Counted from the stretch's first letter, positions 39,170-53,523 are shown. The stretch: DNA of 64,000 bases from CADEED01 sp035502995 (GCA_035502995.1 DATJTW010000082.1:8190-72189); one strand, 5' to 3'. Numbers and translations are program-made. Notes: generated by a model not told the origin, from the letters alone.

Positions 39170-40504
39170 TCAGGGCGCCGCGCCGCGGACCACCTCGGCC
39201 AGTTCGTCGGCGTACGCGCGGGTGGCCTTCTCGTCCCGGCCCTCCACCATGACCCGGATGACCGGTTCGGTGCCCGAGGGACGCAGCACCACCCGTCCCT
39301 CCCCGCCCAGGCGGCCCTCGATGCTGCGGATGCTGGCCTGGATGGCCGGCACCGCGGCCGGATCGAAGCGGCTGGCGACCTTCACGTTGAGCAGCACCTG
39401 CGGGAAGCGCTGCATGCCCGCCGCGAGCTCGGCCAGGGTCTGGCCGCTTCGGCGCATGATGGCAAGGACCTGCAGGGCGCTGATGAGGGCGTCCCCCGTG
39501 GTGGTCTGGTCCAGGCACAGAATGTGTCCGGAAGTCTCCCCGCCAAGAATGCCGCCGGTCTCCCGCAGCAGTCCCAGCACGTAGCGGTCGCCGACGGCGG
39601 CACGGTGGAAAGGGATGCCCTCGCTCTTGAGGGCAAGTTCGAGTCCGATATTGCTCATCACCGTCCCCACCACGGGACCGGCCAGCGTGCCCTCGCGGCG
39701 GCGCGCCCGCGCCATGATGTAGAGCAGCTGGTCCCCGTCCACCACCCGTCCCAGGTGATCGACCATCACCAGCCGGTCCCCATCCCCGTCGAGGGCGATG
39801 CCGACATCGGCCCGCACGCCGGGCACGGTCAGCTGCAGCAGCTGCGGTGCCATCGCCCCGCAGCCATCGTTGATGTTGCGGCCGTTCGGCGAGCAGCCCA
39901 CGGGCACGATTTCGGCGCCCAGGTCCGAGAGCACCCGCGGCCCGACCTTGTAGGCCGCGCCATTGGCGCAGTCGATGACGATCTTCATGCCGGTCAGATC
40001 GACACCGGGCGGCATGGTCCCCGCGCAGAACGCCTGATAGAGGGTGCGGGACTTGTCCACCCGCGAGGCCCGGCCGAGCCGGCCCGACTCGCGCGTCACC
40101 GGCCCGCGGGCCAGCTCCGCCTCGATCTGCTCCTCGCGCTCGTCCGAGAGCTTGCCGCCCTCGGCATCGAAGAACTTGATGCCGTTGTCGTCGTACGGGT
40201 TGTGGGAGGCGCTGATCACGACGCCGAAGTCGCATTCGAATTTACGGGTCAGGTAGGCGATGCCGGGCGTCGGCAGCGGGCCGATCAGCATCACGTCGAC
40301 GCCGGTGGCCACGAAGCCCGCCTCCAGCGCCGACTCGAACATGTAGCCCGAAAGCCGCGTGTCCTTGCCGATGAGCACCTTGCCGCCCGCCGGCGCCAGC
40401 ACCCGCGCGGCGGCGCTGGCCAGGTGCAGCGCGAAATCCACCGTCATGGGATGCTGACCCACCAGTCCCCGGACGCCGTCGGTGCCGAAATACTGCCGCG
40501 CCAA
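39170..40504 (-). CDS. glmM: Phosphoglucosamine mutase
   Basis: GlmM converts glucosamine-6-phosphate to glucosamine-1-phosphate on the way to UDP-GlcNAc, peptidoglycan and LPS. The 444-residue protein has the phosphoserine loop ISASHNPYDDNG with catalytic Ser100, the metal-binding DGDGDRLVM, the sugar-binding GGETSGH, and the phosphate-binding RPSGTEPVIRVMVEG. It starts with TTG at 40504, preceded by AGGAG at eight bases, and lies three bases after folP. The folP-glmM pair is as in E. coli. Confidence 0.96.
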   Translation of the reverse strand: MARQYFGTDGVRGLVGQHPMTVDFALHLASAAARVLAPAGGKVLIGKDTRLSGYMFESALEAGFVATGVDVMLIGPLPTPGIAYLTRKFECDFGVVISASHNPYDDNGIKFFDAEGGKLSDEREEQIEAELARGPVTRESGRLGRASRVDKSRTLYQAFCAGTMPPGVDLTGMKIVIDCANGAAYKVGPRVLSDLGAEIVPVGCSPNGRNINDGCGAMAPQLLQLTVPGVRADVGIALDGDGDRLVMVDHLGRVVDGDQLLYIMARARRREGTLAGPVVGTVMSNIGLELALKSEGIPFHRAAVGDRYVLGLLRETGGILGGETSGHILCLDQTTTGDALISALQVLAIMRRSGQTLAELAAGMQRFPQVLLNVKVASRFDPAAVPAIQASIRSIEGRLGGEGRVVLRPSGTEPVIRVMVEGRDEKATRAYADELAEVVRGAAP

Positions 40505-40507
40505 GAC

Positions 40508-41338
40508 CTATACTCCTGCCTGTACTGCGTGGGCGACCCGCAATGCGTCCACCGTCTCCGCCACATCGTGCGCCCGGATGATGTGCGCCCCGCGCAGCGC
40601 CGCGGCCACCGCCAGCGCCACGCTCCCGGCCAGGCAATTATCGCCCGGCCGGCCGGTGATCGCAGCGATGGTCGACTTGCGCGACATCCCCATGAGCACC
40701 GGCAGCCGCAGCGAAACGAAATCGGGCAGCTGCCGCACCAGGGCCAGATTGTGCGCCACCGTCTTGCCGAAGCCGAAACCCGGATCGATCACGATCCGGT
40801 CCCTGCCGATGCCGGCGGCCTCGCAGGCGAGCACCCGTTGCTGCAGAAAGTACTTCACCTCGGCCACCACGTCCGCGTACTGCGGCCGCCGCTGCATGGT
40901 CTGCGGCTCGCCCTGCATGTGCATGACGCACACCGCGCAGCCGGACGCGGCCGCCGCAGCGAGCGCTCCGGGGCGCTGCAGCCCGCGCACATCGTTGATC
41001 AGCGTCGCACCGGCGGCGCTGGCCGCACGCATGACTTCCGTCGCACTGGTGTCCACCGAAATGACCGCCCGCCCGAAGCGGGCGAGCTGTTCCACCACCG
41101 GTATCACCCGCCGCAGTTCCTCCTCGACGCTCACCGGCGCGGCACCCGGGCGGGTCGATTCCCCACCCACGTCGATGATGGCGGCGCCCGCCTCGATCAT
41201 CGCCTGCGCGTGGTGGATCGCGTCCGTCACCCGCACGTACCGGCCGCCGTCGGAGAACGAATCGGGCGTGACGTTCAGCACCCCCATCACCTTGGGGGTG
41301 CTCAGGTCGAGCAGGGTTGAACCACAGCGCAGCTGCAT
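40508..41338 (-). CDS. folP: Dihydropteroate synthase
   Basis: FolP condenses p-aminobenzoate with dihydropterin pyrophosphate in folate synthesis and is the sulfonamide target. The 276-residue TIM barrel has the two signatures VMGVLNVTPDSFSDGG and IIDVGGESTRPGA, then ISVDTSATEV, LINDVRGL, MHMQGEPQTMQ and the C-terminal IIRAHDVAETVDALRV. It lies 35 bp after ftsH and just before glmM. Confidence 0.96.
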   Translation of the reverse strand: MQLRCGSTLLDLSTPKVMGVLNVTPDSFSDGGRYVRVTDAIHHAQAMIEAGAAIIDVGGESTRPGAAPVSVEEELRRVIPVVEQLARFGRAVISVDTSATEVMRAASAAGATLINDVRGLQRPGALAAAAASGCAVCVMHMQGEPQTMQRRPQYADVVAEVKYFLQQRVLACEAAGIGRDRIVIDPGFGFGKTVAHNLALVRQLPDFVSLRLPVLMGMSRKSTIAAITGRPGDNCLAGSVALAVAAALRGAHIIRAHDVAETVDALRVAHAVQAGV

Positions 41339-41373
41339 GCCGGCTCCCCCCAGGGCAGGTGCGGATGGTGAGT

Positions 41374-43290
41374 CTAGTGCTGCCCGGCGGGAGAGCCGAT
41401 CGGTCCGGGCTGGCCGGCGGGCTTGGGAGCGGGCGGCTGCTTGTTGGTCGGCAGCGAATCATCCCAGCCGGCCGGTGGCTGCGGCGGCTTGCCGTCCATG
41501 ATGTCCTTCAGCTGCCCGTCATCGATGGTCTCGTACTTGATGAGCGCCTCGGCCATGGCGTGCAGCTTGTCCAGGTTGGTCACCAGGATCTGCTTCGCCC
41601 ACTGGTAGTTGGTCTCGATGACGTTGCGGATTTCCTCGTCGATGGCATGCGCCGTGCCGTCGGACACCTGCTTGTGCTGGGTGACGCTGCGGCCCAGGAA
41701 CACCTCGCCGGTCTCCTCCGTGTACGTCAGCGGTCCGAGCTTGTCCGACAGGCCCCACTTGGTGACCATGTTGCGCGCGAGGTCGGTGGCGCGCTCGATG
41801 TCGTTGGAGGCGCCCGTCGTCACGGCGTCCTGGCCGAAGATCAGCTCTTCGGCGATGCGGCCGCCGAACAGGGTGGCGATGGAACTCTGGATACGACGGC
41901 GCGAGAGACTGTAGCGGTCCTGTTCGGGCAGGAACTGGGTGACTCCCAGGGCCCGGCCGCGCGGAATGATGGTCACCTTGTAGACCGGATCGTGCTCCGG
42001 CACCGTCATGCCGACGATCGCGTGACCGGCCTCGTGGTAGGCCGTCATCTGCTTTTCGGCCTCGGTCATGACCATCGAACGCCGCTCGGCGCCCATCATG
42101 ATCTTGTCCTTGGCGCGCTCGAATTCCTCCATGCCCACGATGCGCTTGTTGGCGCGGGCGGCGAACAGCGCCGCCTCGTTGACCAGGTTGGCGAGGTCCG
42201 CGCCCGAAAAGCCCGGGGTGCCCCGCGCGATCAGCTGCGGCTTCACATCCTCGGCCAGCGGCACGCGACGCATGTGCACGCGCAGGATCTGCTCGCGGCC
42301 GCGAACGTCCGGCAGCGGCACCACGACCTGCCGGTCGAACCGGCCGGGGCGCAGCAGCGCCGGGTCCAGCACGTCCGGGCGATTGGTGGCGGCGATGACA
42401 ATGATGCCCTCGTTGCCCTCGAAGCCATCCATTTCCACCAGCAGCTGGTTCAGCGTCTGCTCGCGCTCGTCGTGACCGCCGCCCAGGCCCGCGCCGCGGT
42501 GCCGGCCGACGGCGTCGATCTCATCGATGAAGATGATGCACGGCGCATGTTTCTTGGCCTGCTCGAACATGTCGCGGACGCGCGATGCGCCCACGCCCAC
42601 GAACATCTCCACGAAGTCCGAACCGGAGATGGTGAAGAACGGCACCTTGGCTTCGCCGGCGATGGCGCGCGCCAGCAGCGTCTTGCCGGTGCCCGGCGAG
42701 CCGACCATCAGCACGCCCTTGGGAATCTTGCCGCCGAGTTTCTGGAACTTGCCGGGGTCCTTCAGGAAATCGACGATCTCGGCGACCTCCTGCTTGGCCT
42801 CATCGACGCCGGCGACGTCGGCGAAGGTCACATTGACCTGGTCCTCGCCGAGCAGGCGCGCGCGACTCTTGCCGAAGGACATCGCGCCGCGGCCGCCCGA
42901 GGCGCCCTGCATCTGGCGCAGCATGTACAGGAACACGAACAGCAGCAGCATTGCCGGCGCCAGCTGCAGGATCAGCTGCGTCCAGAACGAGGGCTGCTTG
43001 GGCGGCTGGCCTTCGATGCCGACGTTCGCCTTCTGCAGTTCGCCGATCAGGGCGGTGTAGTCGGTTTCGGGGTTGTAGGTCTTGAATTCGGTCTTGTCCT
43101 TCAGGGTGCCGAGAATCTCGTCCCCCCGCAGCACCACCTTCTCGACCTTGTTGGCCTTCACATCGTCGTAGAAGGTCGAATAGGTGAGCACCGTAGGCTG
43201 ATTGCCCGGCGGCAGGTAACGGCTGAATACCGCCAGCAGGACGACGACGATGATCACCCACAGGAGGATGTTTTTCGTCAGGTCGTTCAA
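41374..43290 (-). CDS. ftsH: ATP-dependent zinc metalloprotease FtsH
   Basis: FtsH is the membrane-anchored AAA+ protease that degrades misassembled membrane proteins, LpxC and sigma-32. The 638-residue protein has an N-terminal membrane helix (about 8-24), a periplasmic domain, and a second helix (about 104-124). The AAA domain has Walker A GSPGTGKT at 197-204, Walker B CIIFIDEID at 251-259 and the second region of homology NRPDVLDPALLRPGRFDR. The zinc site HEAGH is at 419-423. The tail is Pro/Gly-rich. It lies 44 bp after rlmE copy 2, the E. coli order. Confidence 0.97.
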   Translation of the reverse strand: MNDLTKNILLWVIIVVVLLAVFSRYLPPGNQPTVLTYSTFYDDVKANKVEKVVLRGDEILGTLKDKTEFKTYNPETDYTALIGELQKANVGIEGQPPKQPSFWTQLILQLAPAMLLLFVFLYMLRQMQGASGGRGAMSFGKSRARLLGEDQVNVTFADVAGVDEAKQEVAEIVDFLKDPGKFQKLGGKIPKGVLMVGSPGTGKTLLARAIAGEAKVPFFTISGSDFVEMFVGVGASRVRDMFEQAKKHAPCIIFIDEIDAVGRHRGAGLGGGHDEREQTLNQLLVEMDGFEGNEGIIVIAATNRPDVLDPALLRPGRFDRQVVVPLPDVRGREQILRVHMRRVPLAEDVKPQLIARGTPGFSGADLANLVNEAALFAARANKRIVGMEEFERAKDKIMMGAERRSMVMTEAEKQMTAYHEAGHAIVGMTVPEHDPVYKVTIIPRGRALGVTQFLPEQDRYSLSRRRIQSSIATLFGGRIAEELIFGQDAVTTGASNDIERATDLARNMVTKWGLSDKLGPLTYTEETGEVFLGRSVTQHKQVSDGTAHAIDEEIRNVIETNYQWAKQILVTNLDKLHAMAEALIKYETIDDGQLKDIMDGKPPQPPAGWDDSLPTNKQPPAPKPAGQPGPIGSPAGQH

Positions 43291-43334
43291 GAATTGCCCC
43301 TGGTTAAAACGCTGATTTGGCTCATTGATCCAAC

Positions 43335-43967
43335 CTACACTATCGTGAAGTCCTTAGCCAGCAAGTACAGCTCAGGACTGCGGGCCCTGGAGGCCTCCGG
43401 TTTGAGCATCCGGACCTTCGTAAAGCGCCGCCGGGCGGCGGCGAGCAATTCCGTAAAGCCGGACCCCTGGAAGACCTTGATCAGGGCCGTCCCTCCGGGT
43501 TTCAAGACCTTTTCGGACATATCGAGCGCCAGTTCGGCCAGATACATGGCGCGGGGCTGGTCGACCGCGTCGATTCCGCTCAAGTTGGGGGCCATGTCCG
43601 AGAGCACCACATCGACGCCGCCCGCCGGCACCAGCGCCAGAAGCGCGGCGACCACCGCCTCCTCCCGGAAATCCCCCTGTACGAACTCGACCCCGACGAT
43701 GGGATCCATGGGCAGGATGTCGGTCGCGACCACCCGCCCCTTGCGGCCGACCTTACGGCTGGCGTACTGGCTCCAGGCGCCGGGGGCGGCCCCCAGGTCC
43801 AGGCACACGGCACCGGGCCGCAGCAGCTTCTCGCGCTGGTCGAGCTCCTCGAGCTTGTAGATCGCGCGCGAGCGGAAACCCTGCGCCTTCGCCTTCTTCA
43901 CGAAGGGATCGGAAAAGTGCTCCTGCAGCCAGCGGCCGCTGCTCCTGGAACGCCGCGTCCCTGTCAT
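43335..43967 (-). CDS. rlmE: 23S rRNA (uridine-2'-O)-methyltransferase RlmE, copy 2 (canonical site)
   Basis: This is the RlmE/FtsJ enzyme for U2552 of 23S rRNA. The 210-residue product shows RWLQEHFSDPFVKKAKAQG, the SAM motif DLGAAPGAWSQYAS, and the tetrad Lys38, Asp124, Lys164 and Glu199, identical in numbering to E. coli. One change is APGAW where most family members have APGGW. It sits in the standard place between ftsH and the divergent yhbY. It is clearly different from copy 1 at 19681-20304. Confidence 0.94.
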   Translation of the reverse strand: MTGTRRSRSSGRWLQEHFSDPFVKKAKAQGFRSRAIYKLEELDQREKLLRPGAVCLDLGAAPGAWSQYASRKVGRKGRVVATDILPMDPIVGVEFVQGDFREEAVVAALLALVPAGGVDVVLSDMAPNLSGIDAVDQPRAMYLAELALDMSEKVLKPGGTALIKVFQGSGFTELLAAARRRFTKVRMLKPEASRARSPELYLLAKDFTIV

Positions 43968-43994
43968 CTGCCCGTAACCGTTACAATTGCACGC

Positions 43995-44300
43995 ATGGAA
44001 CTATCCGAGAATCAGCGCCGCTTCCTGCGCGGCCGGGCCCACGCCCTGAAGCCCATCATCCAGATCGGCGGCAAGGGCCTCACCGAGGCCGTCGCCCGGG
44101 AGACGGCCCGCGCCCTGCACGATCATGAGCTCATCAAGGTCCGCGCGCCCGGCACGGACCGCGAGGCGCGCGATGCGCTGCTCGCGGAGCTTGCGACCCG
44201 CACCGGGAGCACCCTCGTGCATCGCATCGGGCATGTCGCGGTCCTGTACCGGCCCAGCGACACCAAGCCTGGCCTCGTGATCCCGGATCCTAAAGTTTGA
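43995..44300 (+). CDS. yhbY: Ribosome-associated CRM-domain RNA-binding protein YhbY
   Basis: YhbY is a small CRM-domain protein that associates with pre-50S particles. The 101-residue protein starts MELSENQRRFLRGRAHALKP and has the CRM GxxG motif (QIGGKGLTEAV), HELIKVRAPG and VHRIGHVAVLYRP. The ATG at 43995 is chosen from family alignment; an in-frame extension upstream lies in the rlmE promoter area. It is divergent from rlmE, and its last 11 bases overlap the convergent greA gene. Confidence 0.93.
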   Translation: MELSENQRRFLRGRAHALKPIIQIGGKGLTEAVARETARALHDHELIKVRAPGTDREARDALLAELATRTGSTLVHRIGHVAVLYRPSDTKPGLVIPDPKV

Positions 44301-44759
44301 CGGCGACGATTTCGTAGGAACGGGTGCCGCCGGGCGCCGCCACGTCCACGATGTCACCCTCGGACTTCGCGACCAGCGCCCGCGCGATCGGCGAAGTGAC
44401 CGAGATGCGCCCCGCCTTCAGGTCCGCCTCGTCCTCGCCGACGATCTGATAGCTCAGCCGCGCGCCGCTGTCCTGGTCCTCCAGGTCCACCACGGCTCCG
44501 AATACCACCTTGCCGTTCTTCGGCAGCGTGGCAGGGTCGATGATCTCGGCGGTGGACAGCTTGCCCTCGATTTCCTGGATGCGCCCCTCGATGAAGCCCT
44601 GCTGCTCGCGGGCTGCGTGGTATTCGGCATTCTCCGAGAGGTCCCCGTGGCTGCGCGCCTCGGCGATGGCCTTGATGACGTTGGGCCGGGCTTCGGACTT
44701 CAGCCGCTTCAGTTCGGCGCGCAGCGCTTCGGCGCCGCGCAGCGTCATGGGTGTGCGTT

Positions 44760-44763
<4 letters not shown>
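44290..44763 (-). CDS. greA: Transcription elongation factor GreA
   Basis: GreA enters the RNA polymerase secondary channel and stimulates cleavage of backtracked transcripts. The 157-residue product begins MKRTPMTLRGAEALRAEL. It has the coiled-coil tip with acidic residues (ARSHGDLSENAEYHAAREQQ) and the C-terminal FKBP-like domain (YQIVGEDEADLKAGRISV, SPIARALVAKSEGD). The ATG at 44763 overlaps the carB stop (ATGA), matching the E. coli N-terminus. Confidence 0.96.
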
Positions 44764-47987
<3,224 letters not shown>

Positions 47988-48022
47988 TTCTCTATCTCTT
48001 TATCTCTGGGTGGGACCGGGGC

Positions 48023-49195
48023 TCAGCGCCGGGCGCTGGCCTCGACCTGCCGCAGCTGGTTCTGCAGTCGTCTGAGCATGAGCTGATTGAAACGCTCGAA
48101 CAGGGGTTTCACGTCGTGCGGTCCGGGACTGGCTTCCGGATGCCCCTGGAAGCTGAATGCCGGACGATCCTTGAATGCCAGGCCCTGCAGCGAGCCATCG
48201 AACAGCGACCGGTGCGTCGCCTTGACGTTGGACGGCAGCGTCGACTCATCGACCGCGAAGCCATGGTTCTGACTGGTGATCATGACCCGGCCGCTCTCCA
48301 GGTCCTGCACCGGATGGTTCGCGCCGTGATGGCCGAACTTCATCTTCATGGTGCGGCCGCCGGCCGCGAGCCCCAGCAGCTGGTGGCCCAGGCAGATGCC
48401 GAACACCGGGATCTCCGCATCCAGCAGCTCGCGCGTCGCCGTGATGGCGTAGTCGCAGGGCTCCGGATCCCCGGGACCGTTGGAGAGGAACACGCCGTCG
48501 GGCTGCAGCTGCAGCACCTCGCGCGCGCTGGTCTGCGCCGGGACCACCGTCATGCGGCATCCGGCATCCGACAGCAGCTTGAGGATGTTGCGCTTGATGC
48601 CGAAATCGTAGGCCACCACGTGCAGGCGCTGGTGGGCCCGGATATTCTGCCGGCCGCTGTCCTCCCAGGTGTTGCCCTCGTTCCACTGGTAGGGACGCTT
48701 GGTGGAAACGACCTTGGCGAGGTCCATGCCCTTGAGGCCCGGGAACTTGCCCGCGAGCTTGATGGCGGCCTGCTCATCGACCTGCTCACCGGTGACGATG
48801 CAGCCGGCCTGGGCCCCCTTCTCGCGCAGCAGGCGGGTCAGGCGCCGCGTGTCCACGCCGCCGATCGCGACGATCTTGCCGCGGGTCAGGAATTCAGTGA
48901 GCGGTTCGACCGCGCGCCAGCTGCTCGAGCGCAGTGGCAGATCGCGGATCACCAGTCCGGCTGCGTAGATCTGCGCCGCCTCGAGGTCCTCGGGCGTGGT
49001 GCCGGTGTTGCCGATGTGCGGATAGGTGAGCGTCACAATCTGCCTGGCGTAGGAAGGATCCGTGAGGATCTCCTGGTAACCGGTCAGCGCAGTATTGAAA
49101 ACGACTTCGCCAGTGGTGTTGCTTGGTGCTCCGATGGACTGGCCGCGGAAGATGGAACCGTCCGCCAGCGCCAGCACCGCGGGAAGATATGTCAT
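48023..49195 (-). CDS. carA: Carbamoyl-phosphate synthase small subunit (glutaminase)
   Basis: CarA hydrolyses glutamine and channels ammonia to CarB. The 390-residue product has the N-terminal domain (LADGSIFRGQSIG, VVFNTALTGYQEILTDPSY, YPHIGNTG) and a class I glutaminase domain with nucleophile Cys268 in FGICLGHQLLGLA. His and Glu of the triad lie in FQGHPEASPGP. The gene is preceded by its own promoter and a strong attenuator-like hairpin, so transcription into carAB may be controlled in the leader. Confidence 0.97.
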   Translation of the reverse strand: MTYLPAVLALADGSIFRGQSIGAPSNTTGEVVFNTALTGYQEILTDPSYARQIVTLTYPHIGNTGTTPEDLEAAQIYAAGLVIRDLPLRSSSWRAVEPLTEFLTRGKIVAIGGVDTRRLTRLLREKGAQAGCIVTGEQVDEQAAIKLAGKFPGLKGMDLAKVVSTKRPYQWNEGNTWEDSGRQNIRAHQRLHVVAYDFGIKRNILKLLSDAGCRMTVVPAQTSAREVLQLQPDGVFLSNGPGDPEPCDYAITATRELLDAEIPVFGICLGHQLLGLAAGGRTMKMKFGHHGANHPVQDLESGRVMITSQNHGFAVDESTLPSNVKATHRSLFDGSLQGLAFKDRPAFSFQGHPEASPGPHDVKPLFERFNQLMLRRLQNQLRQVEASARR

Positions 49196-49215
49196 GGTGC
49201 GTTCGCGCGCCCTCT

Positions 49216-49245
49216 GCAGATAAGCAAACCGCAGATAAACAAAGC
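49216..49245 (-). repeat. Imperfect 15-bp tandem repeat in the carA leader
   Basis: Two adjacent 15-bp units (plus strand gcagataagcaaacc and gcagataaacaaagc) match at 13 of 15 positions. They lie between the attenuator-like hairpin and carA. Their T-rich minus strand includes the hairpin's T-tract. Confidence 0.6.
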
Positions 49246-49276
49246 GGGAGGAGTTCTTGTTGGAACATCCTCCCGC
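49236..49276 (-). terminator. Attenuator-like terminator in the carA leader
   Basis: On the minus strand GCGGGAGGA, one bulged T, GTTC, loop CAACAA, GAAC, TCCTCCCGC forms a 13-bp stem at 49244-49276, followed by TTTGTTTATC. It stands about 30 nt after the predicted transcription start and about 50 nt before the carA ATG. Confidence 0.65.
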
Positions 49277-49310
49277 CTTGCATGGACTAACCCTTGCGGA
49301 TTAGAGCTAA

Positions 49311-49339
49311 ATCTTACGGGCCCCCACCCGGTGTGTCCA
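49311..49339 (-). promoter_or_regulatory. Probable sigma-70 promoter of carAB
   Basis: On the minus strand TGGACA (5 of 6) at 49334-49339 and TAAGAT (4 of 6) at 49311-49316 are separated by exactly 17 bp. A start near 49304 would give a leader of about 109 nt. Confidence 0.6.
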
Positions 49340-49372
49340 TGCGCCCGCCGGAATTTTTTGTGCTCCGAAATG

Positions 49373-49408
49373 GACGCCCCGGGTACTGTATGAAAGTGCT
49401 GGGGCGTC
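49373..49408 (-). terminator. Hairpin after dapB, probable terminator
   Basis: An 8-bp stem gacgcccc / ggggcgtc encloses a 20-nt loop 28 bp after the dapB stop. The T-tract is weak. Confidence 0.45.
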
Positions 49409-49435
49409 GCGTATTTCCTTCCTAACATGCTGATC

Positions 49436-50233
49436 CTAAAGAATAATGTCCCGCATGAAATAATGTCCGGGGGCCCGCCCGGCCAGCCACGCGGCCGCAT
49501 CCAGCGCTCCCCGGGCGAAAACGTTCCTGTCCGTAGCGCGGTGCGATAAAACCACTTGCTCCCCGGTGCCGGCGAAGACCACGGTGTGGTCGCCGACGAT
49601 GTCCCCGCCGCGCACCACCGCAAAACCGATATCTCCCTCGCGACGCGGGCCCTTGCGGTCGAGGGCCGACACCTCGTCGAGTTCCTGACCGCGCGCCTGC
49701 GCGGCGGCGTGCCCCAGCGCCAGCGCCGTACCGGAGGGTGCATCCTTCTTCAGCCGGTGGTGCGCCTCGATGATCTCGATATCGAAGTTCAGGGGCAGGC
49801 TCTGCGCGGCCTGGCGCACCAGTTCGGTCAGGAGCGTCACTCCCAGGCTGGTATTGGCCGCGATCAGCAAGGCGATGTGGCGCGCCGCGCGTTCGATCTC
49901 CGGCGCAAGTTCGGCCGCCAGACCGGTCGTGCCGATGAGCAGTGGCTTGCCCGCGGCACAGCAGGCGGCGAGATTCGAGCCCGTGGCCGGGGATTGCGAG
50001 AAATCGATTGCGCAGTCGCACTCCGCGAGCGCGGCCGCGACATCGGCGGTGACGGGCACACCCAGGCGGCCGACCCCGGCCACCTCACCGACATCGCGCC
50101 CGAGGTGGATGCTGCCGGCATGGGTCACCGCGCCGCTGATGCGCACGGCGGGACGCTCCCGCGAGGCGCGCACCAGTGCCTGGCCCATGCGCCCGGTCGC
50201 GCCGATGAGGAGCACGCGCAGTGTACCGCTCAT
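49436..50233 (-). CDS. dapB: 4-hydroxy-tetrahydrodipicolinate reductase
   Basis: DapB uses NAD(P)H in the lysine/diaminopimelate pathway. The 265-residue protein has the N-terminal dinucleotide-binding motif VLLIGATGRMGQALV, CDCAIDFSQSPATGSNL, GTTGL and ANTSLGVTLLTELV. The catalytic segment EIIEAHHRLKKDAPSGTAL contains His-His and Lys. The C-terminus has SHRATDRNVFARGALDAAAW. It lies 9 bp after dnaJ, so it may share the heat-shock transcript. Confidence 0.96.
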   Translation of the reverse strand: MSGTLRVLLIGATGRMGQALVRASRERPAVRISGAVTHAGSIHLGRDVGEVAGVGRLGVPVTADVAAALAECDCAIDFSQSPATGSNLAACCAAGKPLLIGTTGLAAELAPEIERAARHIALLIAANTSLGVTLLTELVRQAAQSLPLNFDIEIIEAHHRLKKDAPSGTALALGHAAAQARGQELDEVSALDRKGPRREGDIGFAVVRGGDIVGDHTVVFAGTGEQVVLSHRATDRNVFARGALDAAAWLAGRAPGHYFMRDIIL

Positions 50234-50242
50234 ATGTTCGCC

Positions 50243-51370
50243 CTACTCGGACTTGGAGAAAAAGCTTTTCACGCCTTCGAGGAAGCCCTTCTGCCGTGGT
50301 GCATGGTGGCTGCCGCCGCGCAGCGAGGCATCCAGCTGCATGATCATGTCGCGCTGCTCGGCCGAGAGTTTCACCGGCGTCTCGATGACCACCTTGCAGA
50401 ACAGGTCCCCGCGCGCGCCGCCACGCACCGGCTTGACGCCCTTGTCGCGCAGGCGGAAGACCCGGCCCGACTGCGACTCCGGCGGAATCTTGATGGTGAC
50501 GTCGCCATCCAGGGTGGGCACCTCGAGTGTGCCGCCCAGGGCGGCCGTCGCGAAGCTGATCGGAACCTCACAGGAGAGATGTTCGCCGTCGCGCTCGAAG
50601 ATCTCGTGCTCGCGCACCCGCACTTCCACGTACAGGTCCCCGGGAGGTCCGCTGTTGCGGCCCGCTTCGCCCTCGCCGGTGAGACGGATGCGGTCTCCCG
50701 TATCGACCCCGGCCGGGATCTTCACCGAAAGTTTCTTGGCGCGTCGCACGCGTCCCTGGCCCAGGCAGGTGTCGCAGGGATTGCGCACGATGGTGCCCAT
50801 GCCGCGGCAGCGCGGGCAGGTCTGCTGCAGCTGGAAGAAGCCCTGCGAGACGCGCACCTGGCCGTTGCCGTCGCACGTTTCGCAGGTGACCGGCTGGCTG
50901 CCCTTGGCGGCGCCGGTTCCCTGGCAGGTGCCGCACTCCTCCAGTTTCGGCAGCTCCAGCTCCATCGTGTGTCCGAACACCGCCTGGCGCAGGTCCAGCT
51001 CGATCTCGTAGCGCAGGTCGGCCCCGCGGAACACCTGCGAGCGCCCGCCGCCGCGGCGGCCGCCGCCGAAGATGTCGCCGAACACATCGCCGAAGATGTC
51101 GCTGAAGGCGTCGGCGCCGCGGCTGCCGCCGCGCTGCGCGGCCGCCTCGAGTCCGGCATGGCCGTGCTGGTCGTAGATGGAACGCCTGTTGGCATCACCG
51201 AGCACCTCGGCCGCCTCCTTGCATTCCTTGAAGCGCTCCTCGGCCTCGTGATCGCCGGGATTGCGGTCGGGGTGGTATTTCATCGCCAGGCGGCGATAGG
51301 CCTTCTTGATTTCGGCCTCGGTCGCCGTCTTGGCAACATCGAGGATCTTGTAGTAGTCGCGCTTAGACAT
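50243..51370 (-). CDS. dnaJ: Chaperone protein DnaJ
   Basis: DnaJ is the Hsp40 co-chaperone that delivers substrates to DnaK and stimulates its ATPase. The 375-residue product has a J domain (YYKILDVAKTATEAEIKKAY, KYHPDRNPGD with HPD) and a Gly-rich linker. Four zinc motifs follow (CGTCQGTGA, CETCDGNGQ, CPRCRGMGT, CDTCLGQGR), then the C-terminal substrate-binding domains. It follows dnaK by 107 bp in the same direction. Confidence 0.97.
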   Translation of the reverse strand: MSKRDYYKILDVAKTATEAEIKKAYRRLAMKYHPDRNPGDHEAEERFKECKEAAEVLGDANRRSIYDQHGHAGLEAAAQRGGSRGADAFSDIFGDVFGDIFGGGRRGGGRSQVFRGADLRYEIELDLRQAVFGHTMELELPKLEECGTCQGTGAAKGSQPVTCETCDGNGQVRVSQGFFQLQQTCPRCRGMGTIVRNPCDTCLGQGRVRRAKKLSVKIPAGVDTGDRIRLTGEGEAGRNSGPPGDLYVEVRVREHEIFERDGEHLSCEVPISFATAALGGTLEVPTLDGDVTIKIPPESQSGRVFRLRDKGVKPVRGGARGDLFCKVVIETPVKLSAEQRDMIMQLDASLRGGSHHAPRQKGFLEGVKSFFSKSE

Positions 51371-51477
51371 GCCCGCCCTGCCGAACCCTTAAACACGCCA
51401 AAGCCGCCGTGCCCTGGCCCACCGGTACACCAGCGGGACCCGAGCGCGGCGGCATTGTTTCTTCCCCAGGATACCGC

Positions 51478-53448
<1,971 letters not shown>

Positions 53449-53496
53449 TGCTGTTACTCCGCGAATTCTCTTTTAAGTCGGTCCCGCTCGCCCTGT

Positions 53497-53523
53497 TGTG
53501 GGTGCGAAGCCGAACGATTCAAG
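53497..53523 (-). promoter_or_regulatory. Candidate heat-shock (sigma-32) promoter of dnaK
   Basis: On the minus strand CTTGAA (53518-53523) is followed after 15 bp by CCCACA (53497-53502), a partial match to the sigma-32 pattern CTTGAA-CCCCAT. It lies 49 bp before the dnaK start. Confidence 0.4.
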
